From Anoplopoma fimbria (Eukaryota > Chordata > Actinopteri > Perciformes > Anoplopomatidae), in NCBI RefSeq assembly GCF_027596085.1, contig NC_072454.1:21883741-21947740 (forward strand): a stretch of 64,000 bases of DNA, read 5' to 3'. The number at the start of each line of letters is the position of its first letter. Within the stretch, counting starts at the first letter, position 1. This document shows positions 1 to 59,421 of this stretch, piece by piece. The translations under genes and the position numbers were made by a program. Below the pieces are notes generated by a model. The model had not been told where the DNA came from. It saw only the letters and a list, made by a program, of their open reading frames with translations, and ran no database searches.

Positions 1-205
1 CTAGAGATTGAGACCATAAACTCATGTTTACAATGTTTACTGAGGGAATAAATCAAGTAAGAAGTAAAGTCATTTTCTCATAGACTTATATACAATCAGA
101 CTTTATTTTTTACAACCGAAGGAGTCGTCCCCTGATGTGTGTTAGAGAGAATGCAAGTTTGAGGCATTTCAGCACTGGCTTCACTTTTAAGAACCGGAGG
201 TTAGA
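1..205 (-). repeat. dispersed repeat family A (AGTGAAGCCAATG family), partial copy
   Basis: Reverse complement of the shared unit: TTGAGACCATAAACTCATG, CTCATAGACTTATATACAAT and ACTGGCTTCACTTTTAAGAA are all present. Cut by the left window edge. Confidence 0.85.
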
Positions 206-1426
206 GCTAAAAGATTCTACTCCATCCTTAAGATAAAAATTTAGTTGGATGTGTAGCCGTGAGCCAAAGTGCCTTGGACTGGTTAGTGAAGTGACATGAC
301 CCAGCTTGCACATGACAGTATAGTGTGTTCTCAGGCTTGGAGACGTAGTTGGCAATGAGATGCCACACGCGGGATCAACTGAGGTCAAACTGCCCCGATC
401 ACAAACACACACACACACACTAACATACACACGCATGTACGCTCAGTGTGAGAAGACAGCACGCTAAGGCTAAACATGTCGCTCCCAATTCTTACATTCA
501 TCTCCCATGATGAGTGTTCAAACACACGCACACACAAAATGCAGTAGCTCATTACTTTTACATTGCAATAATTAAACACAAAGAAGAGTTGATCATTATT
601 TCTTTAAAATAATACTATTACTGCACATAGTCCTGGATGAAGAGAGCCTATTATAAATGGCTGGACAACTGTACAATTTATTTTAGCTAGGTTATTATTA
701 TTTTTCTAAATTTCCTTCAACCCAATGACTTTATGAGGCAAATTTACACAGTAGAGTTGTAGGAGACTCCTGGGTGACTTTAGGAATGTAGCAAAATGAA
801 AATGAAATTCCCCCTAGGAATACCTATTTTGGCCAATCACAGACCAGCTGTACTGAGAAGCAAAGCATTTTGTAAAGTAATTTGCATTAACGTCTCTCAA
901 CTTCTCTCAAATTTTTGACGTGTTAGTTTGTAGTCACCTCTGTGGTGTTTTCTTTGCTTGGCTGTGTGGTGAAATAGATCCGCACGGAGCTACAGTAAAA
1001 CATTCTGTGTCTCATATGACAGGAGAGCGTCGCCATGAAAGTAAATTTCCTTTCTATAATCTTATAGGTATGTGCAAGTTCCATATTACTTTCTAATGTT
1101 AAGCATGTAATGGATTCACATTGGTTAAACGACAGAATTAAGTTTGCTCAAACAGACATAAAACATTAGATTTTAAAGTGTGCCATAGGAACACTATTGT
1201 CCCTCCTTGGTCTTAAAAGTGTAAGAAACTGCCATGAAGCAGTTGTGAGACGGATCACTCCCTCAAATCTTCTCAAAATAAAATGTCTTCGTATATCGCA
1301 TGTGATGGATGGATAAACAAATGAATGGACTGACAGATGTCGATATTTCCACACCCTCTCTTGTGGAAATTAACAGCAGTTTTCTTTTTGGTGGGCAAAA
1401 AAGTGACGATTGATATCGTCTCTCAC
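1..1426. other. rims1 intron (left edge), repeats only
   Basis: Bases 1-205 are a reverse copy of the dispersed AGTGAAGCCAATG family. The rest is AT-rich intron with a short CA tract at about 402-420. No exon with matching phase was found. Confidence 0.6.
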
Positions 1427-47689
<46,263 letters not shown>

Positions 47690-47694
47690 CTTCC

Positions 47695-47732
47695 CCACCA
47701 CCACCACCACCACCACCACCACCACCACCACC
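47695..47732. repeat. CAC/GGT triplet repeat touching the rims1 start codon
   Basis: About 12 to 13 CAC units (GTG/GGT on the coding strand) end six bases upstream of the rims1 ATG. In the coding strand they fall in the 5'UTR. Read in the rims1 frame they would add a poly-valine stretch, but only by starting from GTG. Confidence 0.95.
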
Positions 47733-48344
47733 TTCCCTCCCTCCCGCCTTCCTCTCCTCTTCCTACTCGCCTCGGTCGGGATCAGGGATAGAAAACCCGC
47801 TGGCGGAGCCCACGGATCACGACATGGCCCACGGACAAAGCGGCGGTTGGAGCGACTGATGCGGAGTTCCCATGGCGGCGGCGGGGGGCACCCAGGGCGG
47901 CGGCGGCGGCGGCGGTGTCGTTGCTAGCTGCGGTAGTAGTAGCAGCAGCGGTGACGGCGGCGGCGGTGGCGGCGGTAGCGCTTCGGTGCCCGGTTGCCGC
48001 TCTCAGCCTCTCCTTCTCCCTCTCGCTGCTCCGCTGTCTTCTCCCCCCACCCCCTCCCACCGCCCGCCCGCCCGCCTCTCCCCTCCGCCGCCTCCGTTTT
48101 ACGGGGAGCCCATGATATCTCCGGCGGTCGGTCGGGATGATGGCACACGGGAGGGGGATCTCGCTTCCTTCCTTCCTTCCCGTCCTTCAGGGCCCGGGGC
48201 AGAGAGGGGTGGGTGGTGGTGGGGGGGGGAGGGGAGGGGGGGGGGGGGTGGTCCTCTGAAGAGCGGCTCAGGTCTCCGCTTGGTCCGGTGGCCCGGCTGC
48301 GGGGCTGTGGGGCGAGGCGGCGACTACTTGTTTTCGCACCGTCG

Positions 48345-48405
48345 CCGCTGATGCTGAGGCTGGTGCTGATGCTGAGGCTGGTGCTGATGCTGATGCTGCT
48401 GTCAG
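48345..48405. repeat. short tandem repeat, about 18-bp unit (GCTGAGGCTGGTGCTGAT)
   Basis: A little over two copies of an 18-bp unit followed by degenerate GCTGAT steps, in the upstream part of the rims1 CpG block. Confidence 0.8.
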
Positions 48406-48645
48406 GGAGACGGAACCGTCAATGGGACCGCAGCCCCTCGAGCGCGTTCACTTCTCTTGCGGCGGGAGCGCGCGGCTCTCATTTGAGAATGGGGGCTCCA
48501 CTCACCGTTCAGATGCGCGCTCACGCCAGCCTATGAGCACACTTAAGAAATAAAGGGTTCCTCGAGGGGTGCATTGTGGGGTTTGTAGGCTATGACCACA
48601 ATTCATGGACGTTTGGATATGAAAGACGAGTCGGCCTGTTTTTTT

Positions 48646-48940
48646 TACATTACATTACATTACAGTCATTTAGCAGACGCTTTTATCCAAAGCGACTTAC
48701 AGTCAGTAGTATATTACATATCATTCACCCATTCACACACTGATGACAGGCTACCATGCAAGGTGCCACCATCAGACTCTAACTAACATTCATGCAACAT
48801 CCAGTCCACACCGATGGCAAGCCTTCAGGAGCAACTTGGGGTTAAGTGTCTTGCCCAAGGACACATCGACTGCCGAAGACGGGTATCGAACCACCGACCC
48901 TCTGATTGGAGAACTACCTTGCTCTCCACTACGCCACAGC
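48646..48940 (-). repeat. tRNA-derived SINE, full length, just upstream of the rims1 CpG block
   Basis: Reverse copy of the element at 17281, with very few differences. The TACAT steps lie at the left end and the A-box at about 48,930. Confidence 0.9.
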
Positions 48941-49953
48941 GTATTTTATTTTTTGTATTCACCACACTACAGGCAAAAACATGCACTGGTCAATTTTTGA
49001 TATATTGGGATATTTTGCTTCCATAACAGGTCTACTTTTAGACCAGTGATAGAAAACATCCAAAATACACACTAAGGTGTTTATTTTACTACCGTGTCCT
49101 TTAGCGTCTGTAGGTCTCTCCTAAATTCACAAAAAGTTACCATTAGATAATGCCTCATTTGCATATTAAAACATAACATTTAGAAAAAACTTGTAATCGC
49201 CCCAAAAAAAGTCTCTATGTGAGTAATCAACAGGGGCAGTTTCATAGTGATATCTATTGGTTAGGGGTGAAAATGTTAGAAATGTGAGACAATAAATAAA
49301 TAATTCAGTGTCATAGTGTAGCATTATATAAAGGTGCTTGAAATTCAGATGCACATTCATTGCCTCCACTGGCTCTCAACATAACCATGCCTTGCAGCTA
49401 ACCATGCTAACAGCGCAAACAAAGGCAACAGTGCTGACAGAGTTAACATTGTTAACCCGAGGGAGAACCAGAGGGCGAGCGCTACACTTCTGTGACAAAT
49501 GTGTGTGTTTGATGCTTTATACTATTTTGATTATCTCAATATTGTGGAGAGAACATTTAACCGTTATTTCAATATGTCAAAGAGCAAGAGAACAAAATAG
49601 TAGAACAAAGATAGAAGAACATTTTTGCCTTTGACAAAAAGTAAATAACTTGATAAGACTGAGGAAAAACTGAGATGTATAGGCATAGTAAAAAACAGAA
49701 AGCAGGTCACATAAAAATGGCATTAGTGATATGAAAGAAAAAGTGAATGCAGGTCCAAAGAACCCTTTTCTATGTATGAAACCCTTAGCAGTGAGAGTGT
49801 TTGCACCCTCCTCCTCCTCCTCCTCTCTCCCACCAATCATTGCGTGTTAGGATGACGCGCATCCCCCCTTTTTTCTCTTTGCTTCCTCCCGCCCTCCCTC
49901 CACTCCATCCTTCTGTCCTTCCTCCTTATCCATCCTTCCAGCAGTTCCCGGCT

Positions 49954-50063
<110 letters not shown>

Positions 50064-50546
50064 CTTCCTCATGCTGAAAAACAATCTGAATGGAGCCTGG
50101 GGTTTACCACACATACAGCCGTGCACATGTATGCCTATAGGGTGACATTTACAGTATGTCAGTGTACAACATTGTAATTATGGGCTGTGTGGAGAGGGGG
50201 CCCCCCAAAACATTACACACAAACACACAAGAATGTGCCACGTGTAAAGATCACACTAACGCTATCAGGCAAGATAATTAATTGTGTCACATTCATCTAT
50301 ATTTAGAAACAAATGTGCTTTAGTGGACTATTATTAGCCAAAAATCCAGATTTGGTAAAAAAAAAAAGATCATAGACCATGATTTGGTTTAGAAATTGAC
50401 AACATTTTATACAGTTTTTAGGTTCCTAAATACCAAAACTAGACTATGCCACATGTGTATGACCCTTCAGGTTCATACACACTGCCCTGTAAAGTCCAGG
50501 TCAACCAGTGTTGCTGTGAGTTCCCAGTAAATCTTGTTTTTATTAT

Positions 50547-50567
50547 TTCAGCACCATGGTCAGCTCA
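50547..50567 (+). promoter_or_regulatory. RE1/NRSF-like element about 2.9 kb upstream of rims1 ATG
   Basis: The left half TTCAGCACC is a perfect match to the REST/NRSF site. After a two-base gap, the right half reads GGTCAGCTC against the canonical GGACAGCGC. About 17 of 21 positions agree, with canonical spacing. REST silences neuronal genes outside neurons, and RIM genes are neuronal, so the place makes sense. Binding is inferred. Confidence 0.45.
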
Positions 50568-50674
50568 CTGAACAGCAGCAGAGGGGAAGGGAGGAACATG
50601 TACATGATAGGAGCAGTGCAGCTGCAAGTCGAGCCCGCGGGAGCATGCTGGGAAGATAGGCTTAGCCCAAACCC

Positions 50675-50675
<1 letters not shown>

Positions 50676-50728
<53 letters not shown>
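50676..50728. repeat. (CAT)n microsatellite
   Basis: About 17 CAT units, about 110 bases right of the RE1-like site. Confidence 0.95.
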
Positions 50729-51805
50729 TTATAACATGCCCAAAGAGATAAACAATTCCCTAACTAGTATCGCGGGCATGCAACAAGGCATACAATTGCT
50801 TGACTTGTTCAAAAGCTTATTTAGGGCAGCAATGTTTAGGGAGAGTGTCAAACACTTTATACATGCAACTGCAAATGTCTCATTTTCAATTATTGACTTT
50901 CTGTCAGATATATCTCACTTTTTAAGAAGGCTTAGAACTCCATCCACAGCACCGGTGGTTCCACTATAAAAGCATTTGGCATGTTTCAGTGATTCTGTCT
51001 CCATATGTTGGAATTGTTTGATGACATGTGATGTTATACCTGCAGTCACATATTCCCAGACTTTTTTCACCTAATTATCAACTTGTTTCTTGTATATAAT
51101 GTTTTTTTTTTATTTCACTCTATCATGTGCTTTAGGCTTTTGGATTGGCTTTGCACCAAACAATCCTAAAAAAAAGAAAACTAAGCAATTTTGACTTCCT
51201 AGTAAAAAAAAAGGTAGGCCTGTATTTTAAAATAAACTAAACTACTACTTTGTAAATAAAGTAAAACAGCATACTATTAGTACTTCTTGTACTACAATTA
51301 TTTTTATACTAATAATAATTATATATTATCTTAAATCATGGTATTATAAAAGGTTGACCTCTTCCTTAAAGGGATTTTTCTATTTGTAAAAAAAAAAATA
51401 TATAAATAATAATAAAATATAATATATAATATAAAATTCAGCTAGGGAGGGTAAAAAAAAATATTTTACTTCATTAATAATATGCAAACATTTTCTTTAA
51501 TCTAATTTCCATCACATAAAACATACTCAAATTTGAATGTAGCCTGCTGCATGTCGGTTTGTATTTTATTTTGAAATTATAATTGTCATATCCCGGAAAA
51601 GATGTAGCTCATTCTGAGCTTTATGTCTTCTTGTGGATTTTGGTTGGATTGAAGCACCGTGTCAAGCTGCAGGGTAAGCAGGTGCACTGAGCAGTTAAAA
51701 GGTGGTAAATTGTTGAATTGCACACGTAACGTCGGGTCGGTTTTATTCTGTGACGATCGAGTAAAATACTGTATTCGGAGTGTGCGATTATTGCGGATAT
51801 TCGTC

Positions 51806-52250
51806 CTCTCTAAAGCTATCGCAAATCCCTTCAAGGTCTCTTTCAGCGACCAAGATTCAGCCTTTTCCTCCAACTTTGACGTGGTATTAAAACACTTTCT
51901 CCCATAAGTAGTTTATTAAACAAATATTCTTGGACTAAGTACTTCTTAGGCTACTTGCACAGGTGTGATGAAGTAATGTTACTTTGTACTTTTTGAGTAA
52001 TCATATGTCAAAATATTAGACTCAGACTTGGATTACTCAAAAAGTACAAAGTAAAAGTAGTTCATAGTATGTGTGCAGGTAGTCTAAGAGGTATTAAGTA
52101 TAAACTATTAGTTTCATAAACTACTTATGGAAGAATGTTTGTTTTATATATATATATACCACATGAGAGTTGAACCAGAATACACGCGGTCCTTTACTTT
52201 GAAATACAGACCGGACGTGTTACTTGCAGGATTTTGCGATAGCTTTAGAG
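51806..52250. repeat. fold-back element (imperfect inverted repeat of about 445 bp)
   Basis: Arms pair around about 52016. ACTTTGTACTTTTTGAGTAA (51981) faces its complement at 52032-52052. CCATAAGTAGTTTA (51902) faces TAAACTACTTATGG (52117). CTCTAAAGCTATCGCAAATC (51807) faces the complement at about 52230-52250. No coding frame. Confidence 0.8.
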
Positions 52251-52664
52251 TGGACGCCAACTGTCACTCAGGCTGGAGGCTAATATGCAATTTTAAGTGA
52301 GGCATAAAAAAAATAAAAAAATAGTTTAAAGTCGTATCATGGTCAGAACAAGGTTAGTAAAGAATGATGGTCTTTTTAAATTAGTTTGAAAAGTAATTAG
52401 TTTATATGACACCAAAGGTTTGATATCAATTCCTGAGAAGTTTATGGCTTTATTGGCTTATGCAACACCTGTCTTTGTATCTACCGTCATTCGCAATGGT
52501 GGAATGTAAGTTACATTTACTTAAGTAGGCCTTCCATACTTAAGTACAAATTTGAGGCACTTGAACTCTACTTGAGTATATCCAACGTTGCAAATGTATA
52601 GTTCTACACTGCTCAGATGTCAATATTTCACTTTTTACTCACCTACATTTGTCTTATAACTTTC

Positions 52665-53020
52665 AATTTTTCAATTCAATTCAGTTTATTTTGTATAGCC
52701 CAGAATCACAAATTACAAATTTGCCTCAGAGGGCTTTACAATCTGTGCACATGCGACATCCTCTGTCCTTCCCTCACATCGGCACAGGAAAAACTCCCCT
52801 AAAAACCCCTTTAACAGGGAGAAAAAAGGAAGAAACCTCTGGGAGAACGACAGAGGAGGGATCCTTCTCCCAGGATGGACAGAATGCAATAGATGTCATG
52901 TGTACAGAATGAGCAGCATAACAGAGATACAACACATTCAATGTATATGACATAAATGATTCATATAATAAGACTACTTATAATAACAGCAGCAATTATT
53001 ACAGTAGAATTATAGCCATG
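52665..53020 (+). repeat. dispersed fish repeat (GTATAGCCCAGAATCACAAATT type)
   Basis: CAGTTTATTTTGTATAGCCC, GCCTCAGAGGGCTTTACAAT and GGAAAAACTCCCCTAAAAAC are strings seen in very many fish genomes. It runs straight into the 180-bp tandem repeat. Confidence 0.7.
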
Positions 53021-53036
53021 AAAATAGGGATAGTAA

Positions 53037-53480
53037 TGTGACTAATAATAATAATGGAAGTAGCAGTGGGTGTCAGTCGGCTCACAGCAGGAGGCACGAC
53101 TACGGTCCAGGTACCACAACGATTCATGGAAACCTGCAGAAGCGAGAAAGCAAAAAGGGCTTCAGGGTGGAAGTAAAGCTAAAATGCTTAATGGTACAGG
53201 TAATAGTAATAGTAATGTGACTAGTAATAATAATAATGGTGGTAGCAGTCGGTGTCAGCAGGGCCGTAGCAGGATGCACGTCCACGGTCCAGGTACAGCC
53301 ACGATTTATAGAAGCCTGCGAAGCGAGAAAGCACAAAGACTCCAGGGTACAAGCAAGTCAATAAGCGTAATAGTACAGGCAATAATAATAGTAATGTGAC
53401 TAATAATGACAGTGGCAGTAGTAGTGGGTGTCAGCAGGGCCTCAGTAGGTGGCACGATGACAGTCCAAAAACTTATATTT
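53037..53480. repeat. tandem repeat, period about 180 bp, 2.5 copies
   Basis: GTGACTAATAATAATAATGG (53037) returns as GTGACTAGTAATAATAATAA (53217) and GTGACTAATAATGACAGTGG (53396), 179-180 bases apart. Each unit also has GGTCCAGGTAC and GCGAGAAAGCA. Confidence 0.85.
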
Positions 53481-54803
53481 CTTTACAGATTACATCTCTT
53501 GTCCAGTGAAAACCTTGCGGGATATCAGACTTTAAATGATTCTGATAAACTGAAGTGCAGTTTATTTCTAAGCAGTAGCAGTTCACATAAGAACATTACA
53601 CATCTACAGCAGTAAAATGCAACATGCCCATTAAATCAAATATCAATCCACAAGCATCATAGTAAAACACTGACAGGGAATATTGTAATGCACAACGAGT
53701 ACTTGTACTTTTGATACGTAAAGTACATTTTCCCGATAATACTTACATACTTTTACATAAGTAAGGGTTTGAATGCAGGACTTTAACTTGTGTTGGAGTA
53801 TTTTCACAGTGTGATATTAGTACTTTTACCTCTGGATACTGAATAATTGTCTTAATGTAGACTCAGTAATACTACAAGGGGCGAGATAACACAAGAGGCG
53901 GTGTATTACTTCTGTTAATCTCAGAATTTTGAATTATTCTTCACTATAGCTAACGCAAGGAAAGCTTATTTACAGAATGCAATTTAAATATCTGAAATAA
54001 TACATCCAAACATTAAAATGGGAAATGTTGAATAAAATGCCAAATCAAATTTAACATCAAGAAAGCATTTGGACAGAAATTTAAAAGATGAAAAACAGAT
54101 AATGAAATACATGACAGGTAGATATAAGGGCACGGATTTCACCTTTTTTTTTTTAAAGGTAGTCAAATTATATCTTCTGTAAGTGGGTTCCAGTGAAAAA
54201 GTTAGCAGAGTGCTACCAGATGAGGGATGTTTTGATTTATCATCTGCAGATTGTTATCCGCCGGTATTCAGTAAAAAATATGCAATCAGGATCAGCTTTA
54301 GGCAGTTTATAATACATCATTATAACTACTGATGCCAATTATTTCAATTAAAGCAACTGTTTAATTGAAAAATACAATTATTTATCTACTTCTGTTTTTA
54401 TGCAAATAACCACTTTAGATGATGAAAATGAAGGTAAAAGGATTACGCTGACCTCCGTGGTGGTTAAAATTATTTTTCGGAACAGTTCATTGACTATAGG
54501 CTAAAAGAAACTCAATCGTGGCATCTCTACTTCTGTTAAATGACACTGAGCGGCACTTTATCCTTAGGTATTGTTTCTGTTTAACAGCTGTTTATCACAG
54601 TCCACCAGTCAAGATGCTTCATTTTATAATCCAACACAAGTAAACATAAATTAAATCATGATAAGTTGATATAATATACACATAAAATTTTCTGCTCTTA
54701 AATAATTTATCCCACTTTTTATGCAGAAGAGCGAAACATAGGCAGTAATGCAGAAATATGAAACCCAAGCACTCTCCACATTTCCCCTCCCTAGGTGATT
54801 GAC

Positions 54804-54990
54804 ATGTTTCCGGTGGTGGTGGTCCACGGAGGGGCGGGTCATATCCCCAAGGAGAGGTCAGAAAAGTCCACGGAGGGAGTGTGCCTGGCAGCCCGAGCAG
54901 GGTACACCATCCTCCGGGGAGGAGGCAGCAGCATGGACGCTGTGGTGGAGGCTGTGAGCCAGCTGGAGAACAACCCCTCCTTCAACGCAG
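54804..54990 (+). CDS. asrgl1: asrgl1 coding exon 1
   Basis: The exon begins at 54795 after CCCTAG and carries ATG nine bases in; it ends phase 1 in NPSFNA-G. It encodes the first beta strand and the HGGAG loop, which forms part of the active site. The donor is GTCCTT, weak at +3 to +5. Confidence 0.9.
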
Positions 54991-55630
54991 GTCCTTTTTT
55001 AAAAAAACATTTTAATCATACTTTTCTTCCTTCTATCAAAATCTGAATGTTTTACACTTGTTCTAGACATGTTTAATGTTTTTTGTATATATTTGTTTTC
55101 ATGTACATGTAGTACTATTCTATCTTATTACTTGGGTATATAATAATGTTTCCTTTTTGTCATTCTAAATTACATTTTCACATTTCTTTGAAAACATTTC
55201 TTTTTTCCTGCATTATTAAGGAAACATTCCATCTGCAATACACTTATTTCTAGCTCATTTATTGAAGCCAAGCTATTGGCAGGACCTAAACATAGTCATC
55301 ATTGTGTCCAACACTTTGGTCCATCTCAATGGTTCACAAACAATGTCCAGTCCAAAGTATTTCCTGATTTCAGATATTGGTTCTCGATACTCTTTTCTAA
55401 CTTATTCCCCAAAAAAACACATAGCAATACATCTTAAACTGTTGCTGACTCATGATAGTCTTTTTGTAAGCTGTGGTTTTGTGCATGTTGATTCATGTAA
55501 CTACTGGTAACCTTTACACAGGCATTAATCTTCTGAGTGTTGACCTGCTGTTTTCTTATTCAATAGATTGGACGATTGTAAAGGCCTACGTGTCATATTT
55601 GGTTTTGTCCATGGATTAACCTTTTGGAAC

Positions 55631-55661
<31 letters not shown>

Positions 55662-57125
55662 AATTCATTTATAAAGAGCTTTTCTCAGACAGGGGTCACA
55701 AAGAGCTTAACAGCAGTGGAATTACAGTCAAGCAAGAAAACAAATACAAATCAATAAAAACAAGACATAAAACATTAAAGCGTGTTAAGAAGATACAAAA
55801 GACAGTCAATACACAATAAAAACACAAGTTAAAAGCAATGAACATGATTGCACAACCAAAACTACCTGTGGCTCTTGGTTTTTAGGCACTGGACTATGAT
55901 ATGGGCGGCTTGCTCATGGCCACAAGTTGAGTTTGTTTAAGGTGGCTCCTTAAAGGGATAACTAAATAGCACCATGCGCACAACGCGACAATTAAACTAG
56001 GCCCAACTAGATCACACACTCTTGAACGCTTTTTCATCTTCACGAGCTGTCATGCGGCTCCACACATACCAAATGTCACTTCTGTGCGGAAGAGATTCTT
56101 TGTCCCCGGAGGCTGCACTCTTTTTTTAAATCATCTCTCGACTTCCAGGGTGCGGGTCGGTGCTGAACATCAAAGGAGAGGTGGAGATGGACGCCATTGT
56201 GATGGATGGGAAAACACTGGGCAGTGGTGCCGTGTCTGCTGTACGCAACATAGCCAACCCCATCCAGCTAGCAAGGCTGGTTATGGACAAGGTGCGTTCA
56301 TTTCAATCTGGGATGGTCACGGTATAGAACCAAAAAAATATCATTGTTTAAAAAAAATATCAGTTTAAAAAGTGACCTCAAAACATATTTCTTGCACTCC
56401 AAGTGCATATAAGTTCTGTAATAGTTTTTTTTTTAAATGTGTTTCATGATGGGAACTTTGACACTTCATTTCAGACGAGTCATGCATGTCTGACGGCAGA
56501 GGGGGCCAATCGGTTCGCCCGGTCCATGGGTGTCCCCGAGGTGCCACCCGAGTCCCTCATCACTGAGTACTCCCGCATGCGTTGGACAAAGAACCTGGCA
56601 GCGGACGCCAACCCCGTGGAGTGCCAAATGTGAGTCCAAACCTGTTTGTTTTGTCGACGGAGCCGTTTTGGACTCACAGCAGTCGCAAGTGATTCCAGTG
56701 GTGACTCTGGTATAAAACAAGTCCAAACAGGTCTAGACGTTCTTAGAAAAAACAATTCAACCACTTCTTTCTGCACAATCCACTTCTCCTCTGTTGATCC
56801 ATACTGTGATGCCATTTGGAAAGAAACTGCACAGCAATCAATCCTTTAACTTCAGACCAGGTGACCAAACACCAAGCAGATTGTGATTGAGGGGGTGTTG
56901 GCCAATATAGAGACTTGAGCTGAACGACAAGCCCGCACAGATTCCCCTGGACGTAACTTAATACACTCCTCATATCTCAGAACCTCTTGATGTAGCGGAG
57001 GAAACAATAGTTGGAAAGTGAGGAATTTTTGGGAAAACATTGAGCTCACGAATCAACAATGGCAATTTTGATTTCGCAGCCGTAGTAGTTCGTTGAGCTT
57101 CTATGCATGTTAGAACAGGTTGATT

Positions 57126-57161
<36 letters not shown>

Positions 57162-59358
57162 CTCTAGGCCATCATTGGAATTCATTATTATCACAGAAAC
57201 TCCCTCCCAAGCTCTAAACTTTTCACAGCTGCTTTTTAAGCCTAATAGCAGAGAGAAGGAGAAAAAAAAAAAAAGGTAGAGTAGAACAAGAAAGAGTAAA
57301 GAAAGGTGTTCCTTCAACCTGGTTTTAGCCAGTTTAACTCGGTTACCAGGTTACCGTATCAAAAACGATCATACCCGCTGAGTTCATTATAATAAAATGA
57401 AGTCATTCCGAGTTCATTCTTGCGTTCCCCTGTGTGTGTTGTGCTGTAGGGGGAAGACGGGCACGGTCGGAGCAGTGGCAGTCGACAGCGAGGGCAACAT
57501 AGCCTGTGCCACCTCCACCGGTGGGATGCTGAACAAGATGGAGGGACGGGTGGGGGACACGCCCTGCATAGGTCAGTACTCACATTTAGTTTGGAAAAAC
57601 ATGAGAGAGAGAGAGCGAGAGAGAGAGAGAGTCTAACAAAAACAACAGGGAGGAGTTTATTGTTCTGGTTGACCTTTGACCAGAAGAAGTTTGACATGTG
57701 TGGTTAGTCTGCTCGGTTAATAGCTGACTATGAGCTCTGTGTTTGCTAACAACCAACTGCACAACAATGCTGCCACCTGTTTCATGGTGCAACCTTTGAA
57801 AACTAATGAAATACCCATACCTTTTGAATCAAAAGGGCTTCCAACTGACAACCAGTGTGATACAGAACAATTCATTACATTACAGTCATTTAGCAGACGC
57901 TTTTATCCAAAGCGACTTACAGGAAGTGTATTCAACATAGGTATTCAAGAGAACTACTAGTCACCAGAAGTCATAAGTGCATCTCCTTTCTTAAACAAGC
58001 ATCTCAAAGCATAAGCCAGAGCAAAAGTATAGTGCTGAGGCAAATTACTACGAAAACAATAATTTCAACAGACTAATCCGAATATAGTAAGTGCTACAAA
58101 CTACTACGAATAGGATAAGTGCAGTAAACAAATACAAATTCAATAAGTGCAGCGAACTGATACGAATACAGTAAGTGCAACAACTAATACGAGTGCAATT
58201 CATGCACATGATGTCAGAGCCACAGCGCTGAGCGGCTTACACGTATAGCCCGACTGTTGACAGAATCCAGAGTGTCTTTTGACAAGATGAATATACATTG
58301 GTTGTTTAATACAGAGGTTTAGTAAACAGCTGCTAGTGGATCTTATCTGTCACTGTCAGCCAGTGAGTGAGTCTTGAGTCAGCAGACACTCTGAAACAGA
58401 CGTTTTGTTTGTGGAATGTATCGATTTCGAAACCACGTCGTGGCAACGTGTTTTGTTCCTGCCAGGGCTCTCACTGTCTCTTTTAGCTTTCTCTTGTTCT
58501 TCGCTCAGTTCTTTTCTTTTTCTCCTTGCGTATCAGGCCCCCAGTGTCATCCATAGACACAAAATGTAAAGTACGAAATAAAATTCTCTCAAGAAAAATG
58601 TCCCAGCTTCCTTTTAACTACCAAACTTTTGCCAGTGAAAACATAGACATGAGCTAAACGAAGGCTCCTCCGGTCTTTCCTGTAATTTCGTGGAGAAACG
58701 GAAACGAAGACAGGCATTAAGACTAACAATAAATAAATAGCCATCACCAGATTAACGAGGCATCAGTATTAAACTGAGACTGTTTAGCAACCAGTTAAAC
58801 ACTCATTGCGGTTGCTTTACCAACAAAAGCTATCAATTCAAGGCCCACACATCAAAAGCAAAACATTTGAATGACAGGGAAGTTAAATAGTCATTGGCTG
58901 TTAGTCAGTCTGTTGTAAAGCCATCCATGTCTGTTGTGTAAACCTCAGTGGACATTCCTTTTACCAGCTGTTGCTTTGCCATCCTTTGCAAAGAAGGGTT
59001 TAGGCTTTAAACTGTTGATAAATGTGTCCTCATTTACTTTATTTGTTACACCTTCTCACTTGCAAAGGTTTTCTTTTCTGACACTTTAGAAGGGAAAAAC
59101 AGTTGTAAATTAGCTTTATCATTTTTCTTCTAGCCTATGTTTCCATTTCTAGCTGACTGTTCTTTCAATGAAACTATGAGTAAAAAAAACTTGAAATCAT
59201 TTTATTTTTTTTATATTTAAAAAATTGTCACTGCGTGCAGGGAGTGGAGGTTATGCTGACAACCAGGTGGGAGCAGTGTCAACTACAGGCCACGGAGAAA
59301 CCATCATGAAGGTCACTCTAGCCAGACTCATCCTGTTCTACATGGAGCAAGGTAATAC

Positions 59359-59421
<63 letters not shown>

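Noticed and set aside
47690..47731. N-terminal extension of RIM by a poly-valine run
   Set aside because: It needs a GTG start and comes from a simple repeat; the ATG at 47689 matches known RIM N-termini.
47850..48360. 159-codon glycine-rich frame on the plus strand
   Set aside because: GGC repeats and poly-G in the rims1 promoter produce it; no conserved residues.
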